NCBI GenBank assembly: GCA_021018995.1
Contig: CM037593.1
Coordinates: forward strand, 44,653,810 to 44,717,809
Direction of reading: 5' to 3'
DNA: 64,000 nucleotides
From: Chloranthus sessilifolius
Taxonomy: Eukaryota; Streptophyta; Magnoliopsida; Chloranthales; Chloranthaceae
The position numbers and the translations under genes are program-made. How positions within the stretch are numbered: the first letter of the stretch is position 1; each line of letters begins with the position of its first letter. The notes under the pieces were generated by a model. It saw nothing but the letters and a program-made list of their open reading frames with translations. It searched no databases and was not told the origin of the DNA. Below are positions 33,146 to 45,640 of the stretch, piece by piece.

Positions 33146-34569
33146 TGATCGGCTTACTATGCGGATCTAATTAAGTCTTAACCTATTGCAAGCGCACAAT
33201 AGAAATTATAGAGCTAGTATAGGATCGTTCCCACGAGGATTGTTTTGTATCTTCAGTTAGCCTATTTAAGTAAACTTATATTTATCTTTAAGATTCTAAA
33301 CTACTTGAGAAATATGAATAAAAGAATGATTTCTTAAATTAATTTACAGAAAGTAGATCCTAAATCCTCTTTCTTTAAATTGTGGTTGTCAATCCCAATC
33401 TTCAGCTATCGAATGTTTACAAATTTTAAATACCGTTACACCATATATCAAGTTTCCTAGCATTAGTCTTCAATCAAAACCAAAATTCTATCAATACAGA
33501 TTTAATCTAATCTTTAATCTACCAGAAATTTGGGCGTCAATCAAACTCCAGAAAATCAAAGATGGAAAAGTAAAACCGTTACACTAGTCTGCAAACTTCA
33601 ACGTAAGTCATCAATTCAAATCAAAATTTGGAGATGTTTACAAAGCAGGAAATTGCAATAAAAATAAATCTAAACTAGAAAGCAAAATAAAATATATCTT
33701 TCACCCCTCAGTTGTAGTTGTCAATTGCTTCTAAGAAACTACGGATATCTACACTAATCTTCTAGCTCTCAATCCTAGTCTTCAATTGTGATCGAGGATC
33801 CTTGGATATCTAAATTACTTTAAATTAATGATCGAAAGAAAACACAGACCTCAGTTGTCAATTGATGCTATAAAATTTTTCCCGATGCCTTATTCTTATG
33901 CCGAGCCCTCTTATTTATAGATCATAAAGGGACGGTTTACAAAGATCTAATTCTAATAAAAGAAACTACTGAAAACTAAAGATTCCTAATATAACTCTAA
34001 TTCGTAATTTTATTCATCCTTGCTTTTAGAGTTTGATATGCTTCCGAATTGTTCCTTTATTTCAGCAACAGAGTCTTTAGGAGTTCGTCTTTATCAATAT
34101 TCTCAGATCTGTGATATGCCAGACTTCTAATTCTATTCATGGAGGTGTATCTTCTCACGTGATCAACAGCTTCTGAAAGCTTCTATTCATACAATTGTAA
34201 ATTACAATTGTTCTCTGAAAAATTGTAAATTACAATTTTCTTCTTTTCATAGCTTTCGCTCTCATGACGATTCTTCATTTACGATTGATCACTTTTCTCC
34301 TTTGTATCGCTTCAACTTCTTGAACGTATCTAAAGAATCGTAAATTATGATTTCTCACTTTTTGTCTCTTCTTCTGCTACTACATTTAATTGTCTTTTAC
34401 GATTTTCTGGCTTTAAAGCAACGATGAATCGTCTTGTATGTTCAGCCATCATTCTTACTTATTTTCAAGTTCACTTTGATAAAGATTAATACTTTGACTC
34501 TATTTTACTATTTTTCCTTAATATCTGCACATCATTAACTTATTAGTAGCATACTAAAGCCTAATATCA
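33146..34569 (-). repeat. H1 5' LTR (1.42 kb)
   Basis: In element orientation it runs from TGATATTAGGC (34569) to the CA complement of TGATCGG (33146), next to the primer site. It shares the 'cgttcccacgagga' block with the A1 LTR. No 3' LTR for H1 is found at its left end near 16060, so that end is truncated. Confidence 0.7.
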
Positions 34570-35960
34570 CTAAGTTAAGGATGATAAATTGGTAAATTAT
34601 GTGACTGGTCATGTATATCTGTCATTATTATTAGGAGGTGAAGATGGCGGGAGGAAAGTTTCACAAATGGATGGAAAGAGTGTTATCCAACCAATCCTCC
34701 CCTTGCTTTTTTGTTGCTTCTGATTGGATGTTCCGTGCATCACTGTTTTGGATTTTGTGGCAATTTTGGGTTCCATGTTTGTTTTAAGTTGTAAGTTAGG
34801 TGACACCTGTACAAATTTTAATTTCTGTATTTTCATTTTCGATTGTATGTTCAGGAGGTATGACTCCGGTGATACCTATAAAATTTTTGGTATATGATCA
34901 AAAAATGTTTTGTTTATGGTGTTTGCTTTGCTTATGCTTGTTCATGTTTGTTATTGTGTGTTTCTTGTTGTCTTGTCTTGGACGTTTGTTTTTGGGTCCC
35001 ATGGTGGAAAAGTAAGAACTAAATTAAAAATAAAAAAATGCCTCAGCTGGGGTGTCGGTCTTGTGACCTGAGTATCGCTACCAAGGTGCTAGCGCTCTTA
35101 AAAAAATGCCCTAGTGTCAAGTGACGGTGGGACTTTTATCGGCCTCACAGATGTCCTCAAGTGTATTTGTGATGCTCCCGCGTTGGGAAGTAGTTTGATT
35201 ATTTCGGCCACATGTCGGGCTTGATTGTGTAAGCGTTGAATGATCGTCATGTATCGTAGCTTTTAGCAGGATTAGGATGAATGGTAGATAATGTGTGATT
35301 GCATCATTTGCCATTCGAGAGTTTTCAATTTTGTTCTGAAGAGATTTTGAAAATCATTTGACTCATTATTTGAAAGAGAAATAAAGGGGTGAAAAAGAGA
35401 TAAGATTCATTGATCTGGGGGTAGCTTCTTATTTAACAACTTTCTAGAAATAATAGTCAACTATTTTCTTCTCAGGTGGATAATGCGGTGCCATAATTGA
35501 GTTCTCCGTCATAGTCCAGCACCATCAAAGTATTAAATTCTATGGTTAGCAGGAGTTTTGTCCTCCTGCCACCGTACGACGATATCTAGGAGTGTGAAGA
35601 TATTAGGGATGCCCTCGCGGCTTGCTTATACTTCCCTAATAAGATTATCAGGAATGCCCTCACAATTTGCTTATACTTCCTTGAATTTATTTACTATTCA
35701 CTCATCGTATTACTCTCGCTTGGATGTGTTTCTTTTCTGTATATTTTTTTGAAATAACCTGCTAACGCAAGAATTATGAGGTTTGATGGAACCTTACATA
35801 TTCATTTTTTTTGCTCTATCATAGATTTCAATGGCTGAAGAGGGTGCATGAGAATCCAGAGTTTTCTTCATTTCAAAAAGAGAGTTTTATAATCCACTAG
35901 TCCTTTCGATCAATTTACTTGAATTGGAAGGTGGTCAATGAGTCAGATGATTCCCAATAT
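34570..35960 (-). other. 3' internal spacer of Tat element Y
   Basis: No protein. In reverse it matches the E3 3' spacer in two blocks: 35400-35810 with E3 49620-50030 (including 'gcgctagcagg' and 'aagcaagctgcgaggg'), and 34610-34870 with E3 57226-57480 (palindrome 'aggaggtatgactcc' and 'gccatcttc.cctcc'). The 6-7 kb that separates these blocks in E3, with the antisense gene, is absent here. Confidence 0.6.
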
Positions 35961-36640
35961 ATTTTTTGAAAATAATGACCTACAATTGGCGAATGCCTTG
36001 CGATACTACGGGGATGATAAGTATATAAGTATGCCTGTTTAGGCTATGAGATATGATGATCGAGTTAGGGGTAACATTCTGGGTTTAGGAAGTCCTTCTC
36101 TTATTGTTTCCTGGGCATGTTGCCGAGATAATATAATTATTTCCCATGTGAGCTTTGATTTCCTCTAGGCGAGGCGGTTGTGTAGGTACTGTTTCTTAGC
36201 ACTAGCTCATCAACTTTGAGTTATCGGTCGGGTAAAGAGATTTTAGGTTTGGCACACAAAATCTGGGGTTAAGAATATTTTTGTGCGTTTTAGTATATAT
36301 TTATTTATTTATTTATTTTTTGAGTATATTTTTGTTACAACATCAGTTCCTTAAGTAAGGGGTTGATTAAGAAGATTGGATTGACAAAGTGATAGTTGAA
36401 TAATTTATTTCTGAGTCCTCAATCCCTCTCGATCTGATTGATCAGGGATGAGAGAGTGCTTATGTTCGGGTTTGTGGTTTGGATGATGTGAGATTTGTCG
36501 AAGTAGGTGTGACATCTTTTAACTTCTTTTTTTGATAAATCTTTTATGGTCGGGGCCTCCTTGTCTGGAGGGACCATCTTTCATTTTTCGACGGAGTGAG
36601 GCATCTCGTAGAGTTGAAGCGTAGAGTTGTTAGAGAGTTT
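35961..36640 (-). other. Unassigned part of Y
   Basis: I see no domain in either strand. By position it should include Y's pol, but RT and integrase motifs are missing, so most of pol has been deleted between the gag spacer and the 3' spacer. It includes a short TTTA-repeat tract at 36299-36320. Confidence 0.35.
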
Positions 36641-37997
36641 TTCAGAATTATTTATGGGTTGTTGGAAAGTTGTTCATGGGTGAAGTTGGAGCGGGATGCA
36701 TTGAGAGGGAACGTGGTATGGTAAAGGTAATGAGAGGATAAGGCAGGGGTAGGGTAGGAGGAGAAGACGTGAGGGCGTAGGCCAAGGTGGACCTTTTCTC
36801 CATGTGGGGCAGTTTTATTTTCCCTTGTTTCATTTGATGTGTATTTTGGATTTATAGTGAGGTTGTTTTAAAGTTTTGTTTGTAATTTTTTGAGGATGTT
36901 TAACATCGAAGGGTTGATGTTGTGGTATTATTGTCTTTTAAATTTCTGTGGGGACCTTGATTGTGAGGTCTAAGGAGATTTTGATATGAGATTCGGATGA
37001 AATTTCAGTTGTGATGTTAATTTTATATTGTGAGGTTTGAGGATTAGGTGACATGTTAGTTTGGATGTTGATCGAAGTTGTAGGATTTGGGTTTGATTTG
37101 ATCTTGGGAGTGGGAGGAGTAACGGTTTTTTGGGTTTGTTTGTCGTCAGGTTCAGTGGCTGATCTAAAGGCGGTTGAAGTTGGTGTTGTAGGGATAGGTT
37201 CGATGATAGGTTCGGGCTTGATGATAGGCTTAGTTTCGATAACGGGTTTGAGTTCAATGATGGGTTAAAGTTTAATGATGGGCTCGGTTTTGACGACGGG
37301 TTCATGTTCAACGATATGTTTGAATTTGTCGATAGTTTGAGGTTTGATGACAGGTTAGTGTTCAGTGATTGGTTTAGGTTCGACGGTAGGTTCAGATTCG
37401 AGGACCGTTTTGATGATAAGTTTAGGTTCGTAGTCGGTGGAACGGAAAATTCGATAGTGGGCTTAAGTTCTTGTTTCAGAGTTGAGGGGATGATGAGTTC
37501 GGTGGCGAGTTTTGTAGGAGGGGTGAGTTGGTTCTGAAATTGGCCAACGAGTGATTTTGGAGTGGGTGGTTCGGAGGTCTGTTTGGTGACAGAGCTGGAT
37601 TCAAGGTTTCTTTTGAAGTTGGTGAGGTGACGAGTTCGATAGTGAGTTTAGGTTTTGAAATAGTTTTTAGTTCGAGAGCTGGTTCTGAGGTTGGTGGGGT
37701 TAAGTGTTTGTTGTTGAGTTCAAATTTTAAAGCAGGTGTAGGAATTGATTTAGGAACTGGTTTTGAGATTGGTGGGGCAAGGTGTTTGACAATGTGTTTG
37801 GGTTTAGGGGTTAGTTTCGGAGTTGGTTCAATTAAGGGTTATGATTGGATTACGGGTTTATCTTTGTGATTGGCATAAGTATGAATGGTATCATAGTATA
37901 TGGATAGATTAATTCAGGAATTGCTTCCGGGATGGGTGAGGGAGTTTGTTTAGGGAATGGTCGTGGAGTTGGTTTCGGTGTTGGCTAAGGTAGCGTG
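36641..37997 (-). pseudogene. Y gag-protease spacer, low complexity, left of E3
   Basis: The minus strand codes Asn/Pro/Ser/Leu-rich sequence (for example SLNFNPSLNSNPLSKLSLSS at about 37260-37200) from degenerate 'gatgatgggttcgggttt'-like repeats. The same composition resumes right of E3 at 62934-63300, so this is one spacer split by E3. No catalytic motif. Confidence 0.5.
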
Positions 37998-38251
37998 TGT
38001 AGACACCCCCATTTTGCCTTCTCAGAATATACTTTTTTGTTTGGTCAACCTTTGACCTTTTAAACCCTAATATGGAAACCATGCATTGAAGCAATAGTAC
38101 ATGGTTGAACACAGGTTGAAATAATAGCTTTGTGGCTCAAATCTCGAAGTGGGTAGGCTATATGCTAAGCAACAGTATATAGTCGGAATGCAGACTGAAA
38201 CAATAGTCTTGCTTTTCATTCTAGAGACCATACCCAGACAACCCTGAATTA

Positions 38252-38684
38252 CGCGATAGAAATCCAGCGCGCAATTCAATCGTGCACAAAACCCCAAGCG
38301 TGTGATCAGTCCACCTTTCAGACCAAACTTCCTTTCCCAGACCGATTCAAGACTCGATTACACGCCTAAAATAGAACGCGTGATCGGATTGAGAGCTTCA
38401 TCACCAGCGCACAATTAGCCCATGCCTGACCTAGTCTTACTACCCTTGACCCCTACGTTTCCTTGATTAAATACTTCAGATTAAATGCTTAATCAAATTG
38501 AGCGCATGATAACATGTGCGTAATTAGCCCTAATTTGTTAGGACTAGGAGACTCGCTGAGCAAGCCAGCCGGTCGCTCACTCAGTCGGTGACCGACTCAA
38601 AGCGTTTAAACGCTGGAATCCTAACGTGTAATTCAGTTAAATGCCCGTAAATAGGCATGTAATTGAAGGAAAATCTATAAAATA
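38252..38684 (+). promoter_or_regulatory. E3 5' LTR promoter: GCGC-AATT array and TATA box
   Basis: The array includes 'gcgcgcaattcaatcgtgc' at 38267, 'gcgcacaattagc' near 38407, 'gcgcatgataacatgtgcg' near 38503 and 'ggcatgtaattga' near 38654, followed by TATAAAATA. The 3' LTR has the same layout. Confidence 0.6.
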
Positions 38685-39651
38685 TTTTTTTCTTAATTCG
38701 CCCAGGAGGTTGGGCGAAAAAAGGCTAGAATTTTTTAGAGAGAATGAGTTTCGAAACCAGAACACTCTGAGAATCAACCCATAGAGCATCTTAATCATGG
38801 TTTCGAGATTCAAGCTTCTTATTTTCGAGATTTCTCTCCGTAGCCCTGACCCCTAGGTAAGGATTTAATCTTTTAATGCGTAGTCGTAGCTTCTATTCTC
38901 TAGATCTAGGAACTCAATTAATTTTTTATTTTTAGTCTTAGACCGTAGCCCCCTTTTAGGACCAAAATTCTATATATCTGGCTCTAGTTCTCTGTTTCTA
39001 GAACCAGTTATTAATTTATTGGTCCGATATACCGATCCTAGACTTTAATTCAATTCTAAAATCTCGATCTTCAGTCCTATCATTATTTTCTGGTTCTAAT
39101 CCTTTGATTCAGAAGCAGTCCTTAATCATACGACCTGATTTCTCGATTTCAAACTCGAATTCAGTCTTTAAAAAAATTAGTCTTAATTTTAGTTTCTTAT
39201 TTCAATACCTTCAAAATTCTAAATATTAATCCTAGTCTTATAATTGTAGTTTACCATTCAATTCACAATTGCTATTCTCAAATCAATATTGAAAAAAACC
39301 AAAAAATATTACTTTACTATCCAAAATTCAATTTTTCCTCTTTAATCTTAGCCACCCGATTTGCCTAAAGGAGCTTATGGAGGGTACTCGGGAACAAGGC
39401 CAATCCTCTTTAACATAGCAGGCCCAAACCGTTTTTTTTTTTAGAGTTTTTTTAGAATTAATAAATTGCTTTAATTAGTTTATATCTAGACATAATTGAT
39501 TATTTGCATTAGTTAGGCTTTGATACAATTATTAGAGTGTTAAATCAAAATTTCCTCTTCATTAGTTTAGTTAATTGATTATTTTAATTCTGAAATCTAG
39601 GAAATTTTATGTATTCATAATTAGTTATATTTTGCCATCATTAATCTGTTA

Positions 39652-39825
39652 ATAATTAGGGTCGTAGAAAAATCAGTCTTTTTGTTTTGTTGATATTTGA
39701 ATAGATAAATTAAATTTGTTGTAATAATTAGGGTCATAGAAAAATCAGTTTTTTTGTTTTGTTGATATTTGAATAGAAAAATTAAATTTGTTGCTTTAAT
39801 TAGGCTCATAGAAAAATCAGCCTTC
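39652..39825 (+). repeat. 72-bp tandem repeat in the E3 5' LTR
   Basis: 'aattagggtcgtagaaaaat' and 'gttgatatttgaatag' recur at 72-bp spacing, two full units and a partial third. The 3' LTR has it at 62158-62335. Confidence 0.85.
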
Positions 39826-40435
39826 TTATTTTAATTAGAATTATAGTAGAATTGCCATGAGTATTTTAGTTAGAATTATAGTAGAATTACTGCAATTGCT
39901 TTAATTAGAATCCCAGTATAACTAGTATGCTTAATTTTGGTTGGAATATTATTGGAATTGATACATGGGCACTCCTAGTATCAATAGGAGATTGAGATTG
40001 ACTGGACTCTTAGTAATACCAGAACCTTGATACTCATTGGACTCTTGATAGCATCAGGACACTAAAATAACTCACCTTAATGAGATCACACAATCAGAGC
40101 ATAATAGTAACAGAATTGGGAAATCTAAACTGACCGGAATTATAATTACAAAGGAGAATAAGAGGAGAATTAAACTAACTAAACTAAGGCATTTATTCAA
40201 AAGATAGAAGTAACCTACCCCTGCTTCATAGCGTGATCACTGACGTGCTGCAGCGTCGTTAAATATCTGCAGCTGGCGATCGTAATCAAACTAGGAACCT
40301 TTCTAGAAAAATCCCTCTTTTTTATTTTATTCTTGTCATTTCAAATACCGCATCGCTAGAGTCCACCTGGACAGAATTGGAGTCACTGATTCAACGGGAA
40401 TCGAGAGGAACCCAGAAAAAGTGCACACCAACAGA

Positions 40436-40456
40436 CTGACAATTGTGATGGGACCC
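40436..40456 (+). promoter_or_regulatory. Probable primer-binding site of E3, strongly mutated
   Basis: 'actgacaattgtgatgggac' lies directly after the LTR end and lines up with the Tat tRNA-Arg site (tggcgactccnctgggga) at roughly two thirds of positions. Position, not match quality, supports the call. Confidence 0.4.
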
Positions 40457-40566
40457 TTTTGCAAACTTTTTGTAGATAGTTAGTTTTTTTTTATCTCCTT
40501 GCTTCCTTTCGTATCGTATCATTTATATTCCTTTTTAGATATATGAGTCTTCGTCAAAGACTTGAG

Positions 40567-42702
40567 ATGTCTGACATACGTAGAGTAAGTTTAGGAGACC
40601 CTCCGTTGTGGGAACTTCATGACAACCCCACATACGAGGAAGAACCACCTTATACTTTTAGCCCATGATAACCTGAAGTCAACATGGGCGGTGAACAAGA
40701 GAACCCCTTCTTTACACCACACGCCGGTAATAGCCATAATGATAGAAATAATTGCTCTGGATAAAACCACACCGCTCAACAAATCGTAAAACTTAGCATC
40801 CAAAGAATACAAAGAGGAGGCGATGATTCTGAAGAGTTGCTTCGAGGATTAGCTGCTGCATATGAAACCATTAGGGGATAACAAAATTTGGAAGAGCAAG
40901 AGCAACAAGAAAGACCACTGCCTACCCCGAGTACGGTGTCAGCTTATACAACGTCATTGAGGTAGCATGCTTACACATTCTTTAACGGCGACGCACTGGA
41001 TAGGGCTAGCTTATGGCTCGCGCGACAGGACAATACCATTAGGATCGAAGATCTCCCTAAGTTGCTTGACGAGTACATGGCTAAGAGGGAGTGCCATGGT
41101 CATTCATTCGGGTTCGATAAATTTTGTAGGGATGTCGAATTTAACCTGCCTATAGGATTCAAACCGCCAAAATTCACCAAATATAATGGCACCGGAAATC
41201 CGAACCATCACTTGGCACTCTTTTGCAGCGACTGTAGGCCCATACACGACAATCAAGGACTTCTCATTCATTACTTCCAACGTTCATTAGAAGGGGAAGC
41301 ACTAGATTGGTTCCTGGGACTCCCTCTCTATAAGATTGAAACCTTTGATAATTTAGTCGGTCAGTTCTTAGATCAATACAAATACTTGATCCAAGAGACA
41401 GTTAGCTTCAGTGACCTGATGGCTGCCAAGCAAGGACCTGATGAAGAGTTTGTTGACTTCATCGCTCGATGCAGAAAACTTGCTGCGAGGATCGGCACTT
41501 CAATGAAAGAAAAGGACTCGGTTGACATTATCATCGATAATACTAGGGAGCCGTTAAAGAACGCGCTTGTCATAAGAGATTGCCCCAACTTCACTGCACT
41601 TCATTCCCGGGCATCCCGACTAGGACGACACATTAAAGGCGGAGACCTTGCCTTATCTATCGTCACGTCCAAAATATGCTCCTCCAGCGAATCCAAGTCA
41701 AAAAATAATAACGAAGCCTTAGGGACTGAACAGGTCAACACTGTTGTCAACCAAGGACAAAATTCTAATAATGGTAGCTTCCAATTGTGCAACTTCAGAC
41801 AAAATCAAAATCAACAACGGTATACCAATCAGAATCAGGGTGCTAACCAATCCAGATAAGCGAACCAGAACCAAGGCCAAAACCAGGGTCAAGGCCAATA
41901 CCAAAATAGAAATCAATACCCCAACACCTATCAGAACCAAAACACAATACAGAACCGACCGGCCCACTGGCCGAATTATAATAATGTCCCCCCACCGTAA
42001 AACTTTAATCCAACTAGAGGTCCCTACCAACTGAGGTGGGAACATTATCCCCCTCTGCCTGATACAATCCCCAATATCTTTCGATTTCTTAACACTCAGA
42101 ACCTCCTCCGATTCTCACCAAAAAAACCTCGCCCATGGCCTATAAATCTAGACTATAATAAATACTGTGCATTTCATCGATGTGCTAGACACAGCTTAGA
42201 GGACTGTTGGGTCCTCCAAGATGTGATCTATGATATGAGTGATCGGAACCAACTTGATTGGGAGGCATTGAGGAATCCTAACCCTAGTGACAACCAATCC
42301 CAACAAAACATGGGGATCATAAACAACCCCATGCATAATTACAACCAAGCAACACCTGCCCAGGTCACTTCTGTGGATCGCTCCAGTCAACCCTCTTTCC
42401 AACCCTCTACTTTAATCATTCACATCCAATCCTCCCACGTTTCTGCTACCACTGTGAGAGTCTTTTCACCCTCACATCCCTCGACTTTGATCACTCACAT
42501 CGCTTCGCCAAACCCGCCACCTTACCCAAAATTCACCCAGATACGAGTCCACTCCTTTAGAGCCAGGAGACCATTCCTCCACCAGAACCTTCGACCCCTC
42601 CAAATTCTGAATCGACACTCTCACCACCTCCTTCGTATGATTCCGAACCCAAGTTTGGAGATCACATTCTCCAAACTACAGCCCAAGTTGCCGCGTGGGT
42701 AG
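40567..42702 (+). pseudogene. gag: E3 gag, Tat lineage, in-frame stops
   Basis: A single frame from ATG 40567 covers gag. After an N-terminal part with several stops come HAYTFFNGDALDRASLWLAR, LPIGFKPPKFTKYNGTGNP, HYFQRSLEGEALDWFLGLPL and DEEFVDFIARCRKLAARIG (41100-41510), the Tat gag domain. An Asn/Gln-rich linker follows, then a zinc knuckle near 42165 (YCAFHRCARHSLEDCWVL). The frame decays after about 42430 into a Pro/Ser-rich spacer. Gag would coat and package RNA. It is close to the gag of Y at the right end of the window. Confidence 0.87.
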
Positions 42703-43013
42703 AAAGTGTCACTTGGAAGACTCCAAATCTAGAAGATGAAACGAAGACTAAGTGCTCACTAAACATAAAGGAAGGCAAGCGAGGAAAACTCTTCGACCCG
42801 CATGAGACCCCAGTCTTAGCTTTCTTGGAAAAAGAGGATTACACGTAGTACCTCCTGCCTTGGAACGGCGCCATGCAAGCCCACGCTCCAACCTCTAATT
42901 TTACTCGGTTTACAAATACATCGATGTCGAGTCACGCTAGGTTCACTCAATAGCCGACTTGCCCAATTCTCAAATCCGAAACCAATTACCCACCTCCTCC
43001 TTTCCCTCGAAAC
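42703..43013 (+). other. Decayed gag-protease spacer of E3
   Basis: No conserved motif. A short reading near 42700-42790 (acidic, Lys-rich) and a frameshift before 43014 fit a polyprotein linker. Confidence 0.4.
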
Positions 43014-43946
43014 ATGGATTTCATGAATGCACTGCAACTAGACGGGAACGCAAGAGAAAAAGAGGTTCACTTGCCGCCCCCACCTCACATCATTCCTCCA
43101 CCAATTCCCGCACCTCAACCACTTCAACCACCCACACCTAAGGCTCATCGTCCATGCAAAGAGATTACGCTTGAGCCAGGGAAAGAATACGACCTGTTAT
43201 GGCACCTTCAAAAGATCCCAACTAAGATATCTATAATAGAGCTCATCAAGAAGTCCCCTAATCATCACCGATTGTTGATAAGGATACTTGAGGACACACA
43301 AATAGATGAGGACACGACCCTAGATGAGCTTCATCAAATTGCCTCAGTCATGGCGCAACCTCCAGCACTCACATTCACTGGCACGGACATGCCTAAGGAG
43401 TCACTCCGTGGGAGTGCTTCTCCTATATATCTCACAGTCATCATTAGGGGATTCTTTGTACCTCATGCATTAGTGGATATAGGAGTAGGACTCAATATAT
43501 GCATGCTCACGATGTTAAAGACGCTTGAATACACAGAATAAGATGTCAGGCCCTCGGCCCTATCACTTATAGCCTATGACGGCTCACGTCGCTTTGTTAA
43601 AGGGACTATTAAACTCCAGGTTTGCGTCGGACCTGTGACCAAGGATGTCACCTTCCATGTTTTTGATTCCGCTAGCACCTACAATCTCATCTTAGGAAGA
43701 AAATGGTTGGAATCAATAAAGGTCATCGCATCCATGTATCATCAATGCATCAAGTTCCTATATGAGGACTCCATCATCCGTATATACGCTGATGCACCCC
43801 TCCAGGAGATAGACACTGATTATGCAGCGAGCATACCAACGGCTCATGATTATGTGTTGAACATAGGTTATATTCAAAGGATTCGAATCTCAAAAGAGAC
43901 AGCCATAGTGGAAGTCCGCCCCCTACTCATCCTAGTTCTCCCCTGA
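43014..43946 (+). pseudogene. E3 aspartic protease region
   Basis: The frame starts with a Pro-rich segment, then KEYDLLWHLQKIPTKISIIE, a Tat motif ahead of the protease, and LIRILEDTQIDEDTTLDELH. The protease itself is at about 43380-43730: IRGFFVPHALVDIGVGLNIC, in which the catalytic Asp (43476-43478) remains but the next residue is Ile rather than Thr or Ser. A TAA at 43539 precedes RPSALSLIAYDGSRR; then VTFHVFDSASTYNLILGRKW completes the fold. Probably inactive. Confidence 0.8.
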
Positions 43947-44065
43947 TGTGTCAATGAGAGTTGATGAGGAGAGAGGTTGGTCCAGATCTCGCCAAGCTTT
44001 ATGACATCAACCCCACCGCAATAAAGGGGTGGGATCTTATGTACCAACTTTGATACATTCCTCAC

Positions 44066-45640
44066 ATGAGACTCAGAAAGAATAAGAAAGGTCGTGTAGG
44101 ACCTGTTGTCCCAATGAAAACACGTAAGCATATAGGGCTAGGTTATCAATCGGACGGCTCACAAGCCGACTTGTTCCCTACCTCACCAAAATGGTCTCTA
44201 TATGATCACTTCATCTATGGGGCCACTGAGAAAGCCAATGTGCCTAAGCAGAAGGAGGTATCCTTCACTAAGTCCCAAGAAGCAGAAATTGAACATATGG
44301 TTAAAACATTCAGCAATTTGATAAACCTAAAAGACGATAATGATAAACCCCTTGAAGGAGTCAAACCCTTGTTTGATCTCAAAGAGCCCATAGAGGAGAG
44401 GAAGGAAGAACCTCTCGAGCCCGATCCACAAGTAAAAGATTGTGAATCCACTGACGATGTGGACGTTTACATAGCTACCTTGCAAGAGGATGAAGAGCGC
44501 CTATACCCACCATGGGAAGAAGATGATGCCTCACAAGTAGAGTTTAACTCATTTAGCATCAGCCTCCACCTTAGCCTTAAGGAATGGGAATGCCCGTGGG
44601 ACTCACCTTGTATCTCTCACCCATATCAACCCCGTTGCAAGGCATGCACTCACATATTAGAGCAATTTGCAAGTGCGATCCGATTTTCTACGATGATAAA
44701 AGTGAACAATTCCAACCCTGTAACGAGGGAAAGAAGCAACAATTCACTGGCTCTGCTATCGACGCAAGAAGAAGAAAATTCTGACAGCCAGTTGATTGAC
44801 CCAAGAGAAAATATCCACCCTGCACTCTTGGGGTTTGAAGAGGAGTTTGAATTAGACTCTCCTTCATCCCTAGATGCACCGCAACTCCAAATATTTTGGA
44901 AATCACTTGAGGAAGAGTGGCAACCTCCGCCAAGTGATGACGAGGACTACTGGATAGACCTCCCCGCACTCGAATTAGCAGAACAAGCCAACCTAAGACT
45001 TCAAGCCTTATCAGATCAAGAAAATGAATTCGACAGTATCATCGATTCTAAACTTAAAGGGTGGGAATGCCCATGGGAATATCCTTGCAGTCTTATCATT
45101 ATCAGCCTCGTTGCCGAGCATGCATACTCATCCCGACGTATTATGAAGACCAAGAGAAAGAGCTCCCTTCCCTTGGGGATCCTTTAGGAGATTCCCCTTC
45201 GTGGGAAGAGCAACCATATCATGTCTTCGAGGATGATAGTTCAATCGATTACGATCTCCAGAGATTTCTTTAAGGAAGAGATAATCAATGTGATAGAGGA
45301 AATCCAAACTACGATACCCTTGTCACCCACGTCATTTTTTCAGAAGATCTCATTAGATGAGAACTACAAAAAAAAATGTCGATTTCAGAACAAGTCCACG
45401 CCTCCCGAAGAATCACTCGAACGGCTCCAACGGTTGTCTCGCTCCCTCGATTAAAGGAAGCAGCTTTCTCGGTCTCTCTTGAGGTGACTGACCCTGTACC
45501 ATATCTACTATCAAAAATTTTAAAAATAGAAAATATGGAAAACCCTAAAAAAATAAAAATACAAAACCCAAAAAAATCAGAAAACCTTGAAAAAGAAAGG
45601 CAACCCTTCGTCCCCAATCCATCGTTCGATCAATAAGGAG
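44066..45640 (+). pseudogene. E3 acidic linker with duplicated four-Cys motif
   Basis: This 373-codon ORF between protease and RT is rich in Glu/Asp. It starts with KHIGLGYQSDG, a motif common just before RT in Tat elements. Two copies of a motif WECPW..PC....YQPRC.AC occur: the first at 44585-44647 (Cys at residues 176, 182, 191, 194), the second at 45062-45123, where one base is missing so the reading passes to another frame (from 45061). The spacing is C-X5-C-X8-C-X2-C, which could bind zinc. After 45273 the linker continues in shifting frames to about 45640. I know of no named domain with this pattern. Confidence 0.6.

Larger units (their letters stand above)
37998..40433 (+). repeat. E3 5' LTR (2.44 kb)
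   Basis: It runs from TGTAGACACCCCC to ACCAACA and matches the 3' LTR over its whole length. TATAAAATA at 38676-38684 follows a GCGC-AATT array. About 1 kb in the second half is missing from the X1 and X2 LTRs. A 72-bp tandem repeat lies at 39652-39810. Confidence 0.92.

Noticed and set aside
34800-35015. Hydrophobic 71-codon ORF as a membrane protein
   Set aside because: T-rich composition produces Phe/Leu/Cys runs; the DNA aligns with the noncoding E3 spacer.
36970-37311. Asn/Pro/Ser-rich minus-strand ORF as a host gene
   Set aside because: It is part of the repetitive gag-protease spacer of Y that continues on the other side of E3.
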